Source: an uncultured Odoribacter sp. (lineage in GTDB: Bacteria; Bacteroidota; Bacteroidia; Bacteroidales; Marinifilaceae). From it: a stretch of 5,963 nt of DNA. The translations under genes were made by a program, and so were the position numbers. Positions 1 through 5,946 of this stretch are shown in pieces. The notes beneath the pieces were generated by a model. It saw nothing but the letters and a program-made list of their open reading frames with translations. It searched no databases and had not been told where the DNA came from. The DNA lies in assembly GCA_910578985.1 (NCBI GenBank), contig CAJTSF010000052.1, forward strand, positions 1-5,963, read 5' to 3'. Positions within the stretch are counted from its first letter, which is position 1; each line of letters opens with the position of its first letter.

Positions 1-20
1 CGATATGCAACGTATCTTTT

Positions 21-91
21 GGTCTGATGGCCGAGTGGCTAGGCAAAGGTCTGCAAAACCTTGTACAGCGGTTCGAATCCGCTTCAGACCT
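21..91 (+). tRNA. tRNA-Cys (anticodon GCA)
   Basis: A complete cloverleaf can be drawn by eye. The acceptor stem pairs 21-27 (GGTCTGA) with 84-90 (TCAGACC). The anticodon stem pairs 46-50 with 58-62 around the loop CTGCAAA, with anticodon GCA at 53-55. The T stem pairs 67-71 with 79-83 around TTCGAAT. The unpaired base at 91 is T, and U73 is the known discriminator identity base of cysteine tRNAs. The 3' CCA is not encoded. The gene supplies Cys-tRNA for UGC and UGU codons. It is the only + strand gene in the window and points toward the defence operon. Its 3' end is a plausible boundary of the mobile element, but no duplicate of that end was found here. Confidence 0.96.
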
Positions 92-96
92 CATCG

Positions 97-135
97 AAAC
101 AGCGTTACAGATATCTGTAACGCTGTTTTCTTTTT
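97..135 (+). terminator. intrinsic terminator after tRNA-Cys
   Basis: Bases 97-128 form a perfect 32-bp palindrome with two 16-base arms centred between 112 and 113. The downstream arm runs into a T-rich tract (126-135, broken only by one C at 130). It starts 5 bases after the tRNA, so it most likely ends the tRNA transcript. On the other strand the hairpin is followed by only three T, so it may also stop some leftward transcription coming from the TIR gene, but less strongly. Confidence 0.88.
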
Positions 136-158
136 GGGTTGTCATACATTTGTAATAC

Positions 159-178
159 CAAAGACAAATCAGTCTTTG
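159..178 (-). terminator. weak hairpin over the TIR stop codon
   Basis: A 7-bp perfect stem (159-165 CAAAGAC with 172-178 GTCTTTG, 6-base loop) covers the stop codon of the TIR gene. On the minus strand it is not followed by a T run, so it may only protect the mRNA 3' end. Together with the palindrome at 97-128 it could close the defence operon. Confidence 0.25.
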
Positions 179-954
179 CCTGGCAGTGATTTTATGAAAT
201 TCCGGCGATGACGCCCCCACTCGGCAGCATTCTTATCCAATTCATAGTATTGCGTTATCGTGTCGTATAATTCATCCAAACCGGAGGCACTGTCAATCAT
301 GACCGCTTGTCTTGTTTCCATTAACCATCCTAATCGTTGAAATGTAACAGGCGGTATCGCAAATAACTTCAGATTCTTCTCCTTTGCCCATACGGCGCCC
401 ATTTCATTCAGGCAGATTTCACTTTTCCTGTAATTCTCCGAAATAAATACAAATGCAAAATCGCATTTGTTCAGGTTGGTCTGAATATGGATTCGCATAT
501 CTTCTCCATTGCGAATTCCCATATTTTCGATGGAAGTACAAAAAATATCGTCTTTGGTAAATCCGATACCGAGTTGCAGAATTTCATCTACGAACGCCTC
601 TATTATCAATTTGTCATTTGACGAATGGCTGATAAAGATCTTTTTTCCATGTGCGTGCAGATATTTGCGAGCCAATATGTTCATAATGGCAACGATCCCT
701 CCGAAAGCATACGGATTGACGCAATCATTCGGATTTTGGACATTCAAACCTTTGATTTCTTCCTGAATGCGCATCGCGCATTCAGGTTCTGTCAATGTCA
801 AATGAAGTAATAGTTCATTCAGCAAAGAAATCAGCCTGTTCTCTCCCGGACAGAAACTTCTGCAATTCCATTCTCCTCGATTTCTGCGATTTATACTTGC
901 TGTCATTTCGTCGCATACGGCAACGATTTGGGATAATAGTCGTTTGAAATTCAT
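169..954 (-). CDS. TIR-domain protein, probable NADase defence effector
   Basis: This is a 261-residue soluble protein with a TIR domain at about residues 104-238. Visible TIR landmarks are the first strand and box-1-like KKIFISHSSNDK (104-115), the strand FAFVFIS (167-172), and the helix with SEICLNEMGAVW (178-189). Glu184 there sits at the position of the catalytic glutamate of NAD-cleaving TIR domains (family knowledge). Residues 1-103 are mostly helical and I do not recognise them; they may sense a trigger or mediate assembly. No signal peptide or membrane segment is seen. The ATG lies inside an ATGA overlap with the vsr stop codon, which points to translational coupling and fixes the start. 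As last gene of the methyltransferase-HNH-Vsr operon it probably serves phage defence (inference). A non-enzymatic signalling role is possible. The TIR call is firm; the NADase activity is inferred. Confidence 0.9.
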   Translation of the reverse strand: MNFKRLLSQIVAVCDEMTASINRRNRGEWNCRSFCPGENRLISLLNELLLHLTLTEPECAMRIQEEIKGLNVQNPNDCVNPYAFGGIVAIMNILARKYLHAHGKKIFISHSSNDKLIIEAFVDEILQLGIGFTKDDIFCTSIENMGIRNGEDMRIHIQTNLNKCDFAFVFISENYRKSEICLNEMGAVWAKEKNLKLFAIPPVTFQRLGWLMETRQAVMIDSASGLDELYDTITQYYELDKNAAEWGRHRRNFIKSLPGKD

Positions 955-1376
955 TGTGGATATGATAATTGTCTTATTATGCGTTCAAGCAGAACCCCGA
1001 TGCTTTTGACTCGCCTGATTTCGCATTCCCATACGGTTATTACTCGCCAACCTGCCGCAAGCAGTTTTTGTTCAGTGAGAGTATCCCGCCTTTTGTTCGT
1101 TTCTATTTTATTGACCCAAAATTCCGTATTGCTTTTGGGAACGTATGCTTGCTTACATCCCGGATGTCCATGCCAAAAGCAACCGTGTACAAAAATAACC
1201 GTCTTGTATTTGGGCAGGACGATGTCCGGCTTTCCCAACAGGTTGCCGACATTTACGCGATAACGGAATCCCCGTGCAAAAAGAGCCTTACGCAAAATTA
1301 TCTCCGGTTTTGTTCCCTTGCCGGAAATATGGGACATGATTTCCGACCGCTTCTCTTTGCTGTATATATCAGCCAT
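951..1376 (-). CDS. vsr: very short patch repair (Vsr) DNA mismatch endonuclease
   Basis: This 141-residue protein is of normal length for Vsr (about 130-155). Vsr nicks next to the T of T:G mismatches made when 5-methylcytosine deaminates, starting repair back to C:G. The family signature is clear: GKPDIVLPKYKTVIFVHGCFWHGH at residues 48-71 (Asp51, His64, Cys66, Trp68, His69, His71), then Cys74 and the VWECEI segment with Cys118. Asp51, His64 and His69 match the known active-site residues of E. coli Vsr, and Cys66, His71, Cys74 and Cys118 fit its structural zinc site. I chose the ATG at 1376; an in-frame TTG directly before it could extend the protein by one residue. It starts 15 bases after the HNH gene and overlaps the TIR gene by 4 bases. 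Co-location with an m5C methyltransferase is the usual setting for vsr. Confidence 0.96.
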   Translation of the reverse strand: MADIYSKEKRSEIMSHISGKGTKPEIILRKALFARGFRYRVNVGNLLGKPDIVLPKYKTVIFVHGCFWHGHPGCKQAYVPKSNTEFWVNKIETNKRRDTLTEQKLLAAGWRVITVWECEIRRVKSIGVLLERIIRQLSYPQ

Positions 1377-1391
1377 CAAAACAGAAGATAA

Positions 1392-2387
1392 TTATTCCGG
1401 TATTATGCCATGGAAAACAGATGAACGGTGAAACTCGAGGTATTTCGCTCTTGCATCATCCATCGGCAAGGCTTGTATGAAAGCCCCGTTTTCAAGACCT
1501 ATCCGTTTGCGATTTAGCGGAGAAAGCCAATCTGAAACGACGAGTTTTCTATCCGATGTGAACGTGATAAATCCACGATCAAACAGTCTGTCATACATAG
1601 GCGATAGAATATATCCGTTCTTGGGATCAGTCTTTTCTTTGTTATTCGAAGCGATCCAAGGTTTGATATGGCTTGCTATCAACAACCTTTCGTCATTTAT
1701 TTTCGTAAACGGGCAGAATGGACACTCTTCAAGAAGCTGTTCCCTGTATTTCCCCTGTCCGATTCTTGCATAGCCGATTTCCTTATTCTGCTTTTTCGGT
1801 ACGGGTTTTAGGCCTTTCTGATCTTTTTTCTTTCCGTATGTATATACAAGTGCGTTTTCTTTTGCTTCTATTGCCTCAAAATCTACGAACAGTTTCCAAT
1901 AGAAATAGTCTTTGTCTGCATTGTCGGTTAATTTCATTGCGGAAATATAGCTGACCAAAGGCAAGGATATTTCTCTTATGATGCCATATCCTTCGTCTTT
2001 CGAATTTACATATCCCCGCTCGCCGACAATCTGTGTCTGATCCTGTATATTGAAAAATATGATATCATCGAGTTTGCGGATATGATCGAAACGCGTTTTC
2101 CAAAGAAGAGGCAAATCTTCGCGTCCCGCATATGCTTGTGTCGGGTTCAGATATTCGTTTTTGACAGCATTCATGTAGCCGATCAGATCCGATTTCAGAA
2201 GGAAGCATTTTGAATCGAACCCTTTGCCTCCGTAGAATTCCCGCATGGGATCCTTGGAAGAAACATAGAATTTTGCCTCTCCGTGTCCTGTCCCGATTTT
2301 ATTTTTGCTTACGACTATGCAATCCGGAACGGTCATAAAGGACTCGAAAACATCCCTGACCTCATAGTTTTTTCCGAGAATCTTCAT
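1392..2387 (-). CDS. HNH endonuclease, probable type II restriction enzyme
   Basis: This 331-residue protein carries an HNH nuclease domain near its C terminus: CPFC (222-225), ASHIKPW (238-244, His240), NGYILSP (257-263, Asn257), YDRLFDRGFITF (265-276), and the closing FHRSSVF segment (319-325). This resembles the HNH_2-type domain common in restriction endonucleases. Residues 1-210 are not recognised and probably hold the DNA recognition part. The reading frame stays open 147 bases further upstream, inside the methyltransferase gene, but that extension reads the coding region for conserved methyltransferase motifs out of frame. The ATG at 2387, two bases after the methyltransferase stop, is therefore the natural start; a GTG at 2390, overlapping the TAG stop, is the alternative. 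Position directly after an m5C methyltransferase suggests it cuts the unmethylated form of the same site. Nuclease identity is strong; the target sequence is unknown. Confidence 0.88.
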   Translation of the reverse strand: MKILGKNYEVRDVFESFMTVPDCIVVSKNKIGTGHGEAKFYVSSKDPMREFYGGKGFDSKCFLLKSDLIGYMNAVKNEYLNPTQAYAGREDLPLLWKTRFDHIRKLDDIIFFNIQDQTQIVGERGYVNSKDEGYGIIREISLPLVSYISAMKLTDNADKDYFYWKLFVDFEAIEAKENALVYTYGKKKDQKGLKPVPKKQNKEIGYARIGQGKYREQLLEECPFCPFTKINDERLLIASHIKPWIASNNKEKTDPKNGYILSPMYDRLFDRGFITFTSDRKLVVSDWLSPLNRKRIGLENGAFIQALPMDDARAKYLEFHRSSVFHGIIPE

Positions 2388-2389
2388 CA

Positions 2390-3670
2390 CTATATTCCGT
2401 ATTTTGTTATGTCCAATTGTTTCAGCAGTGCTATCAGAACATCCACGACGATACTGTTCCCCGCTTGCTGATATGTCGCAGTATCGGAAACCGCTATTTT
2501 GAAAGAATCCTTGAAACCCATCAGTCTCAGACATTCTCTCGGAGTGAGTTTTCTTAACCGACCTTTGTGCGATACGTAATTATCAACTCCGGCTCGATGC
2601 ATTTTATGCATGCTATGAAGCAGCGGTCTCGCTACATCGAGATCGGTCTGTGTCGACGTCCGGAAATTTTTCGTTCCTCCGGCCAAAACATATTTGGCAA
2701 CTTTATCGGACAGATAATATTTTTCTTCGACATCTTTTACATCGAAAACGAATTCGTCGAAATCTTCTTCGAATGCCGGATGAAAAACAAAATCTCCATG
2801 CCAGTTGAACTGCTGATTCCTCTTTTGGCACAAAGCCACATCTCCGTTAATTTGGGTATAACACTTATCTCTGTTTTTGTGGCTTGTAACGAATTTCACA
2901 CCTTTCTCTTTCAGAAAATATTTGGAATCGACATAATCTTCCAAAAAGTCATACATCTTATATTCCAATGAAATGGGAGCTGGAAATCTGAAAGACGTTT
3001 TTTTCTTGAACCCGATACAATACAAACGTTCCCGATGTTGTGGAATGCCATAGTCTTTGCTGTTCAGAACCCGATAATGTACGTCATATCCCAGCTCCTC
3101 AAATATATCATGAATTACATTCCATGTCTTACCTTTGTCGTGATTCAGCAACCCTTTGACATTTTCAAAAAGAAACAATTTTGGTTGGGTTTCTTTGATG
3201 ATACGGGCAAATTCATAAAATAATGTTCCTCGGGCATCTTCAAACCCCAAACGTTTTCCTACCATGGAGAAAGCCTGACACGGGGCTCCGCCAACAATAA
3301 AGTCAACCTTGCCTCTATATGGCGAGGCATCGAATTCCCTTATATCCGAAAACCAGTCTTTCTCAGATATCGGGTAATTCGCAAAGTAACTTTTTCGACA
3401 TTTGTCATCGATGTCGCCTGCAAATACTATTTCATGTTTGAGACCGAGTCTCTGAAACGCATGTTCGATAGCCCCGATTCCACTGAAAGCAGTACCTATC
3501 CGAACTGTTTTCTTGGGATGCGAGAACATGTTATCTCGCCATGAGTCAACAGCGAGTTTTTCCTGTGTCAATTGTTTGTGCTCGATCGTTTCGGATTTGT
3601 GTTTTATAACCTTTTTTACCGCCTTGATTTGAGCACTGTCCGCCTTTATGTCTTTATCAACCGTAGCCAT
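2390..3670 (-). CDS. DNA (cytosine-5-)-methyltransferase
   Basis: This 426-residue enzyme transfers a methyl group from S-adenosylmethionine to C5 of cytosine in a specific DNA site, protecting the host from the paired endonuclease. The m5C methyltransferase motifs appear in order: motif I AFSGIGAIEHAF (61-72, SAM binding), motif IV GGAPCQAFS (127-135, nucleophile Cys131), motif VI FENVKGL (168-174), motif VIII QHRERLY (211-217), a target recognition region at about 235-365, motif IX RKLTPRECLRLMGF (373-386) and motif X YQQAGNSIVVDVL (400-412). Nothing essential is missing, so it should be active. About 55 residues, rich in Lys and charged residues, precede the catalytic fold and have no assignment. 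The ATG at 3670 is preceded by a Bacteroidota-type promoter. It is first in the operon, so methylation can be made before the nuclease. The recognition site cannot be read from the sequence. Confidence 0.97.
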   Translation of the reverse strand: MATVDKDIKADSAQIKAVKKVIKHKSETIEHKQLTQEKLAVDSWRDNMFSHPKKTVRIGTAFSGIGAIEHAFQRLGLKHEIVFAGDIDDKCRKSYFANYPISEKDWFSDIREFDASPYRGKVDFIVGGAPCQAFSMVGKRLGFEDARGTLFYEFARIIKETQPKLFLFENVKGLLNHDKGKTWNVIHDIFEELGYDVHYRVLNSKDYGIPQHRERLYCIGFKKKTSFRFPAPISLEYKMYDFLEDYVDSKYFLKEKGVKFVTSHKNRDKCYTQINGDVALCQKRNQQFNWHGDFVFHPAFEEDFDEFVFDVKDVEEKYYLSDKVAKYVLAGGTKNFRTSTQTDLDVARPLLHSMHKMHRAGVDNYVSHKGRLRKLTPRECLRLMGFKDSFKIAVSDTATYQQAGNSIVVDVLIALLKQLDITKYGI

Positions 3671-3692
3671 CCTACTAAAGAATATAAATATA

Positions 3693-3722
3693 CAAAATTA
3701 TAAAAAATAACATTAAACCAAA
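3693..3722 (-). promoter_or_regulatory. Bacteroidota-type promoter of the defence operon
   Basis: Read on the minus strand, TTTG (3722-3719) and TAATTTTG (3700-3693) match the Bacteroidota sigma factor consensus of a -33 TTTG and a -7 TAnnTTTG. The 18-base spacing is close to the usual 19-21. The surrounding 66-bp gap is very A+T rich. Transcription would begin around 3686, giving a leader of only about 15 bases before the methyltransferase ATG at 3670. AGTAGG next to the ATG is at best a weak ribosome binding site. The promoter would let the defence genes be expressed independently of the mob genes. Confidence 0.6.
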
Positions 3723-3736
3723 ATGTGGATTGCGGA

Positions 3737-4393
3737 TTATTTTCTTTCCAGTATTTGAAGTTTGCAATTCAGTTTTTCTGCTTCCCGTTCCTTGAGCCTT
3801 GCTTGTTCTTCCAACTGTATCTTGCGTCGTATGGTTCGTTCATATTCTTCGACATCTCTTTTTATTTGTCGGATTTTTGCGTTGTCGCGGTGTAACTCGA
3901 ATATTTCTTCCAGTTCGGCAATGCGTTCGGGCGTCGCTTCGCCTTTCATTTTGAGGTAGCGGTATTTCAGGTCGTTGTCGATGCGGTCGTAATTGGGTTT
4001 TGCGGTCCAATACAGCATCGTACACAGCAGTACGATTGCCGTCATCATGCCTGTCATCGCCCAGCATACTCCTTTCGATTCGATGGCGAGCGATATTCTG
4101 TGGTGCACGATTCTCGGCGGTAGTTCGACGGGGATTTCGATTGATTCGACAGATGTTTGCAGGCTATCTATTCCAGCTTGGGTCTTTATATTGCTTTGCT
4201 CGATGCTTTCTAATCGTCCAGCAAGCTGGGCTATCGCTTCTCTGCTATGTTTGTGTTCCGAGTGTATGAGTTGCGGCAAATCCGTATCGGTCGCTTGATT
4301 ATGCTTTGCCAATAGTTCAGTTTTGATCGTCTTTACCATTGTTTCCTTGAAGTCTTCGTACATTTCATAAGACATCATATTATCTTCTTTCAT
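3737..4393 (-). CDS. single-pass membrane, coiled-coil protein of the mob operon
   Basis: I do not recognise this 218-residue protein by family. Residues 1-107 are hydrophilic, with a probable coiled coil at about 50-86. Residues 108-130 form one hydrophobic segment (Trp, Met, Ile, Val, Leu rich) that should cross the inner membrane. Residues 157-216 are strongly charged and heptad-like, predicting a long coiled coil. There is no signal peptide. It starts 17 bases after the relaxase gene on the same strand and so is very probably cotranscribed with it. A role in docking the relaxosome at the membrane or coupling protein is a reasonable guess from position only. The first ATG (4393) was chosen; an internal ATG at 4378, after an AAGAAG run, is an alternative start. 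No terminator is seen after it, so mob transcripts may run on into the defence operon. Confidence 0.75.
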   Translation of the reverse strand: MKEDNMMSYEMYEDFKETMVKTIKTELLAKHNQATDTDLPQLIHSEHKHSREAIAQLAGRLESIEQSNIKTQAGIDSLQTSVESIEIPVELPPRIVHHRISLAIESKGVCWAMTGMMTAIVLLCTMLYWTAKPNYDRIDNDLKYRYLKMKGEATPERIAELEEIFELHRDNAKIRQIKRDVEEYERTIRRKIQLEEQARLKEREAEKLNCKLQILERK

Positions 4394-4410
4394 AGTTGCT
4401 TGTTTTAGGG

Positions 4411-5484
4411 TTATAATTTTATTTTGGGTTTGCGTTCGCGCAGTTTGCGTTTCCGCTCCATCGCAGCTATTGCCATCGCTTCGGCAACGGTGTTGAGCAG
4501 TGCTGTAATGCGGGCGATATATTCTTCGGTACTTTCGCCGGGTTTGCGTTGGAGTTGAGCTGCCGACAATTTGACGGACGAATCGTTGGGCAGTAACGGC
4601 AATGTTCCGATATTATTACCGAAGTTTATCAAACCAGCATCCGCGTGGCCCTTATTCCCGCTTCCGCTTATGTTGCCGAATAGATCGGTGTATGCCGACC
4701 GATAATTGCCTATGGCCGCATGGAATCCCTTTGCAAGCGTCGCCCGATAGTAGGTTTGTTGTTTTGTTTGTGCAAAGCGTCGGTTCAGTTTCGAGTAGCT
4801 GAATTGCCGGTCTATCTTCGAGCCTGAAAACTCGAAACCGTTCTTGCAGAACAGAACTCCTTGCTTTTGATTGGTTGAACCGCAATACTTGTAGCGTATA
4901 GCAATACCTCGCTCTTTCAGCCGAAGCTCCAAGTCGTTCCAACTACCGCAATTCGGTAAACTCGTTTTGATTGCGTCATATATTTCGTACTTCGTTTTGT
5001 CAGGTTCCCGCAGGTGTTCCCGTCGTACCGATTCTTTGCCCGGCGCAAGATGCAATCCGTATTTCCCGGTCAATGCCCGACAAACCTTTGCATTGCGGAT
5101 TTTGATGTTTTTGTCCGATATGGTTTGCCCGTTGTTTCCTACCCGATTATAGACCAAATGACAGTGCGGATGCGGTTGGTCGAGATGACGCACCAGCAGG
5201 TATTGCGTGTCGGTAATCCCCATGCGCTGCATATACTCTTTGGCAATCTGTGTCATCAGCGTATCGGTCATGCGCGGCGCATCCTTCGATGAAAACGAAA
5301 GGGAGATATGCCCAACGGTATTCTTGATACGTGGATTCAGTAAGGTTTGGTCTTTGAAATCCTGCACCATCTCCCGAACATTCGGCGGAGTAATGCCTTC
5401 GGCATCGAGAATACGCGATTGCTCTTTTATCACATATCCGACCGTTCCGGCGAATGACGATCCGGCGATAATTTTACCGATCAT
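4411..5484 (-). CDS. MobA/VirD2-like relaxase, MOB-P type
   Basis: This 357-residue relaxase would nick one strand at the origin of transfer, stay covalently bound to the 5' end and lead the strand into a recipient. The N-terminal half is the nuclease domain: MIGKI start, the YVIKE motif with Tyr17 as probable nucleophile (14-21), GHISLSFSS (58-66), and the metal-binding histidine motif HLDQPHPHCHLVYNRV (100-115; His100, His107 and His109 with His105 nearby). This layout is that of the relaxase/mobilization nuclease family found on Bacteroidales mobilizable elements. The C-terminal part (about 240-357) is less conserved and ends in a Lys/Arg-rich tail suited to DNA contact. It overlaps the end of the MobC-like gene by 11 bases, so the two are translationally linked. 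The length is typical and all catalytic residues are present. Transfer must rely on a conjugation system elsewhere, since none is encoded here. Confidence 0.94.
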   Translation of the reverse strand: MIGKIIAGSSFAGTVGYVIKEQSRILDAEGITPPNVREMVQDFKDQTLLNPRIKNTVGHISLSFSSKDAPRMTDTLMTQIAKEYMQRMGITDTQYLLVRHLDQPHPHCHLVYNRVGNNGQTISDKNIKIRNAKVCRALTGKYGLHLAPGKESVRREHLREPDKTKYEIYDAIKTSLPNCGSWNDLELRLKERGIAIRYKYCGSTNQKQGVLFCKNGFEFSGSKIDRQFSYSKLNRRFAQTKQQTYYRATLAKGFHAAIGNYRSAYTDLFGNISGSGNKGHADAGLINFGNNIGTLPLLPNDSSVKLSAAQLQRKPGESTEEYIARITALLNTVAEAMAIAAMERKRKLRERKPKIKL

Positions 5485-5830
5485 CGCGAAGATTCTTTAA
5501 CAAAGCCTCAATGTCCACGACAATAGCCGCATGTCGGGACACTATCCCCGTAAATCCTTTTGCATGGGCGAGGCGGGTGAGTTGGTTCAGGTTGCGGGCC
5601 ATGCCTTTGAGCTGGGACATGAAGTCGAGATGTTCTCGGCGCAGACGCTCGCGCACACGACCGACAGCTATCAACTGCCGGAGGACTTCCGTGCGCGGTC
5701 GTCCGGCAGTACGGGCCAATGCTTGCAAGCGTAGTTTATGCTCCGTGTCGAGACGGAGGGTTATGCGGTATTCCTGTTTCCGGGCTTTGCTCAGCGGCGG
5801 CCGTCCGCCCGTATGTTTGGAGTGTTGCAT
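5474..5830 (-). CDS. mobC: MobC-like plasmid mobilization relaxosome protein
   Basis: This is a basic 118-residue protein that should bind the origin of transfer and help the relaxase open the DNA. Residues 1-19 form a basic arm (GGRPPLSKARK). Residues 20-55 look like a ribbon-helix-helix DNA-binding fold (YRITLRLDTEHKLRLQALA, then a helix). Residues 74-92 carry the MobC family segment LKGMARNLNQLTRLAHAKG. The frame is open upstream to an ATG at 5899, but that extension would run through the inverted repeats of the likely origin of transfer and has no domain-like features, so the ATG at 5830 was chosen. Its end overlaps the relaxase start by 11 bases, the standard mobC-relaxase arrangement. 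G+C content is much higher than in the defence genes. Confidence 0.88.
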   Translation of the reverse strand: MQHSKHTGGRPPLSKARKQEYRITLRLDTEHKLRLQALARTAGRPRTEVLRQLIAVGRVRERLRREHLDFMSQLKGMARNLNQLTRLAHAKGFTGIVSRHAAIVVDIEALLKNLRDDR

Positions 5831-5871
5831 GGATTCGATTATTCGTGTTAGACCATCGGGATGAGAGCTGC

Positions 5872-5946
5872 AAGGCGAGTTTTTGGCTGACAAAAACACA
5901 AACTTGCCTTACTACATTTTCATACCCCGCTTGCGTTTGGGCGCAA
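5872..5946. other. candidate origin of transfer (oriT)
   Basis: The region just upstream of the MobC-like gene has nested inverted repeats. The outer arms are AAGGCGAGTTT (5872-5882) and AAACTTGCCTT (5900-5910), complementary except at one position. Inside, GTTTTTG (5879-5885) and CAAAAAC (5891-5897) pair perfectly around a 5-base loop. A further small hairpin, TTGCG/CGCAA, lies at 5931-5946. Inverted repeats beside a nick site, directly upstream of mobC and the relaxase gene, are the usual plan of an oriT. The nick position is not recognisable by eye. Confidence 0.55.

Noticed and set aside
5..211. 68-residue open frame over the tRNA and terminator
   Set aside because: It is formed by the tRNA gene and the hairpin sequence, not by protein-coding constraint.
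969..1391. 140-residue open frame on the + strand opposite vsr
   Set aside because: It is antisense to a well-supported vsr gene, has no recognisable motifs, and is low-complexity in the manner of a shadow frame.
2388..2534. Upstream extension of the HNH reading frame by 49 residues
   Set aside because: It lies within the end of the methyltransferase gene in another frame, covering conserved motifs IX and X; the ATG at 2387 right after the methyltransferase stop explains the start better.
5511..5864. 117-residue open frame on the + strand opposite mobC
   Set aside because: Arg- and Ser-rich shadow frame in G+C-rich DNA, with no domain signature, opposite a recognisable MobC-like gene.
5831..5899. 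Upstream extension of the MobC-like gene by 23 residues
   Set aside because: It would run into the inverted repeats of the likely oriT, and shows no domain features; the shorter start leads straight into the conserved basic arm.
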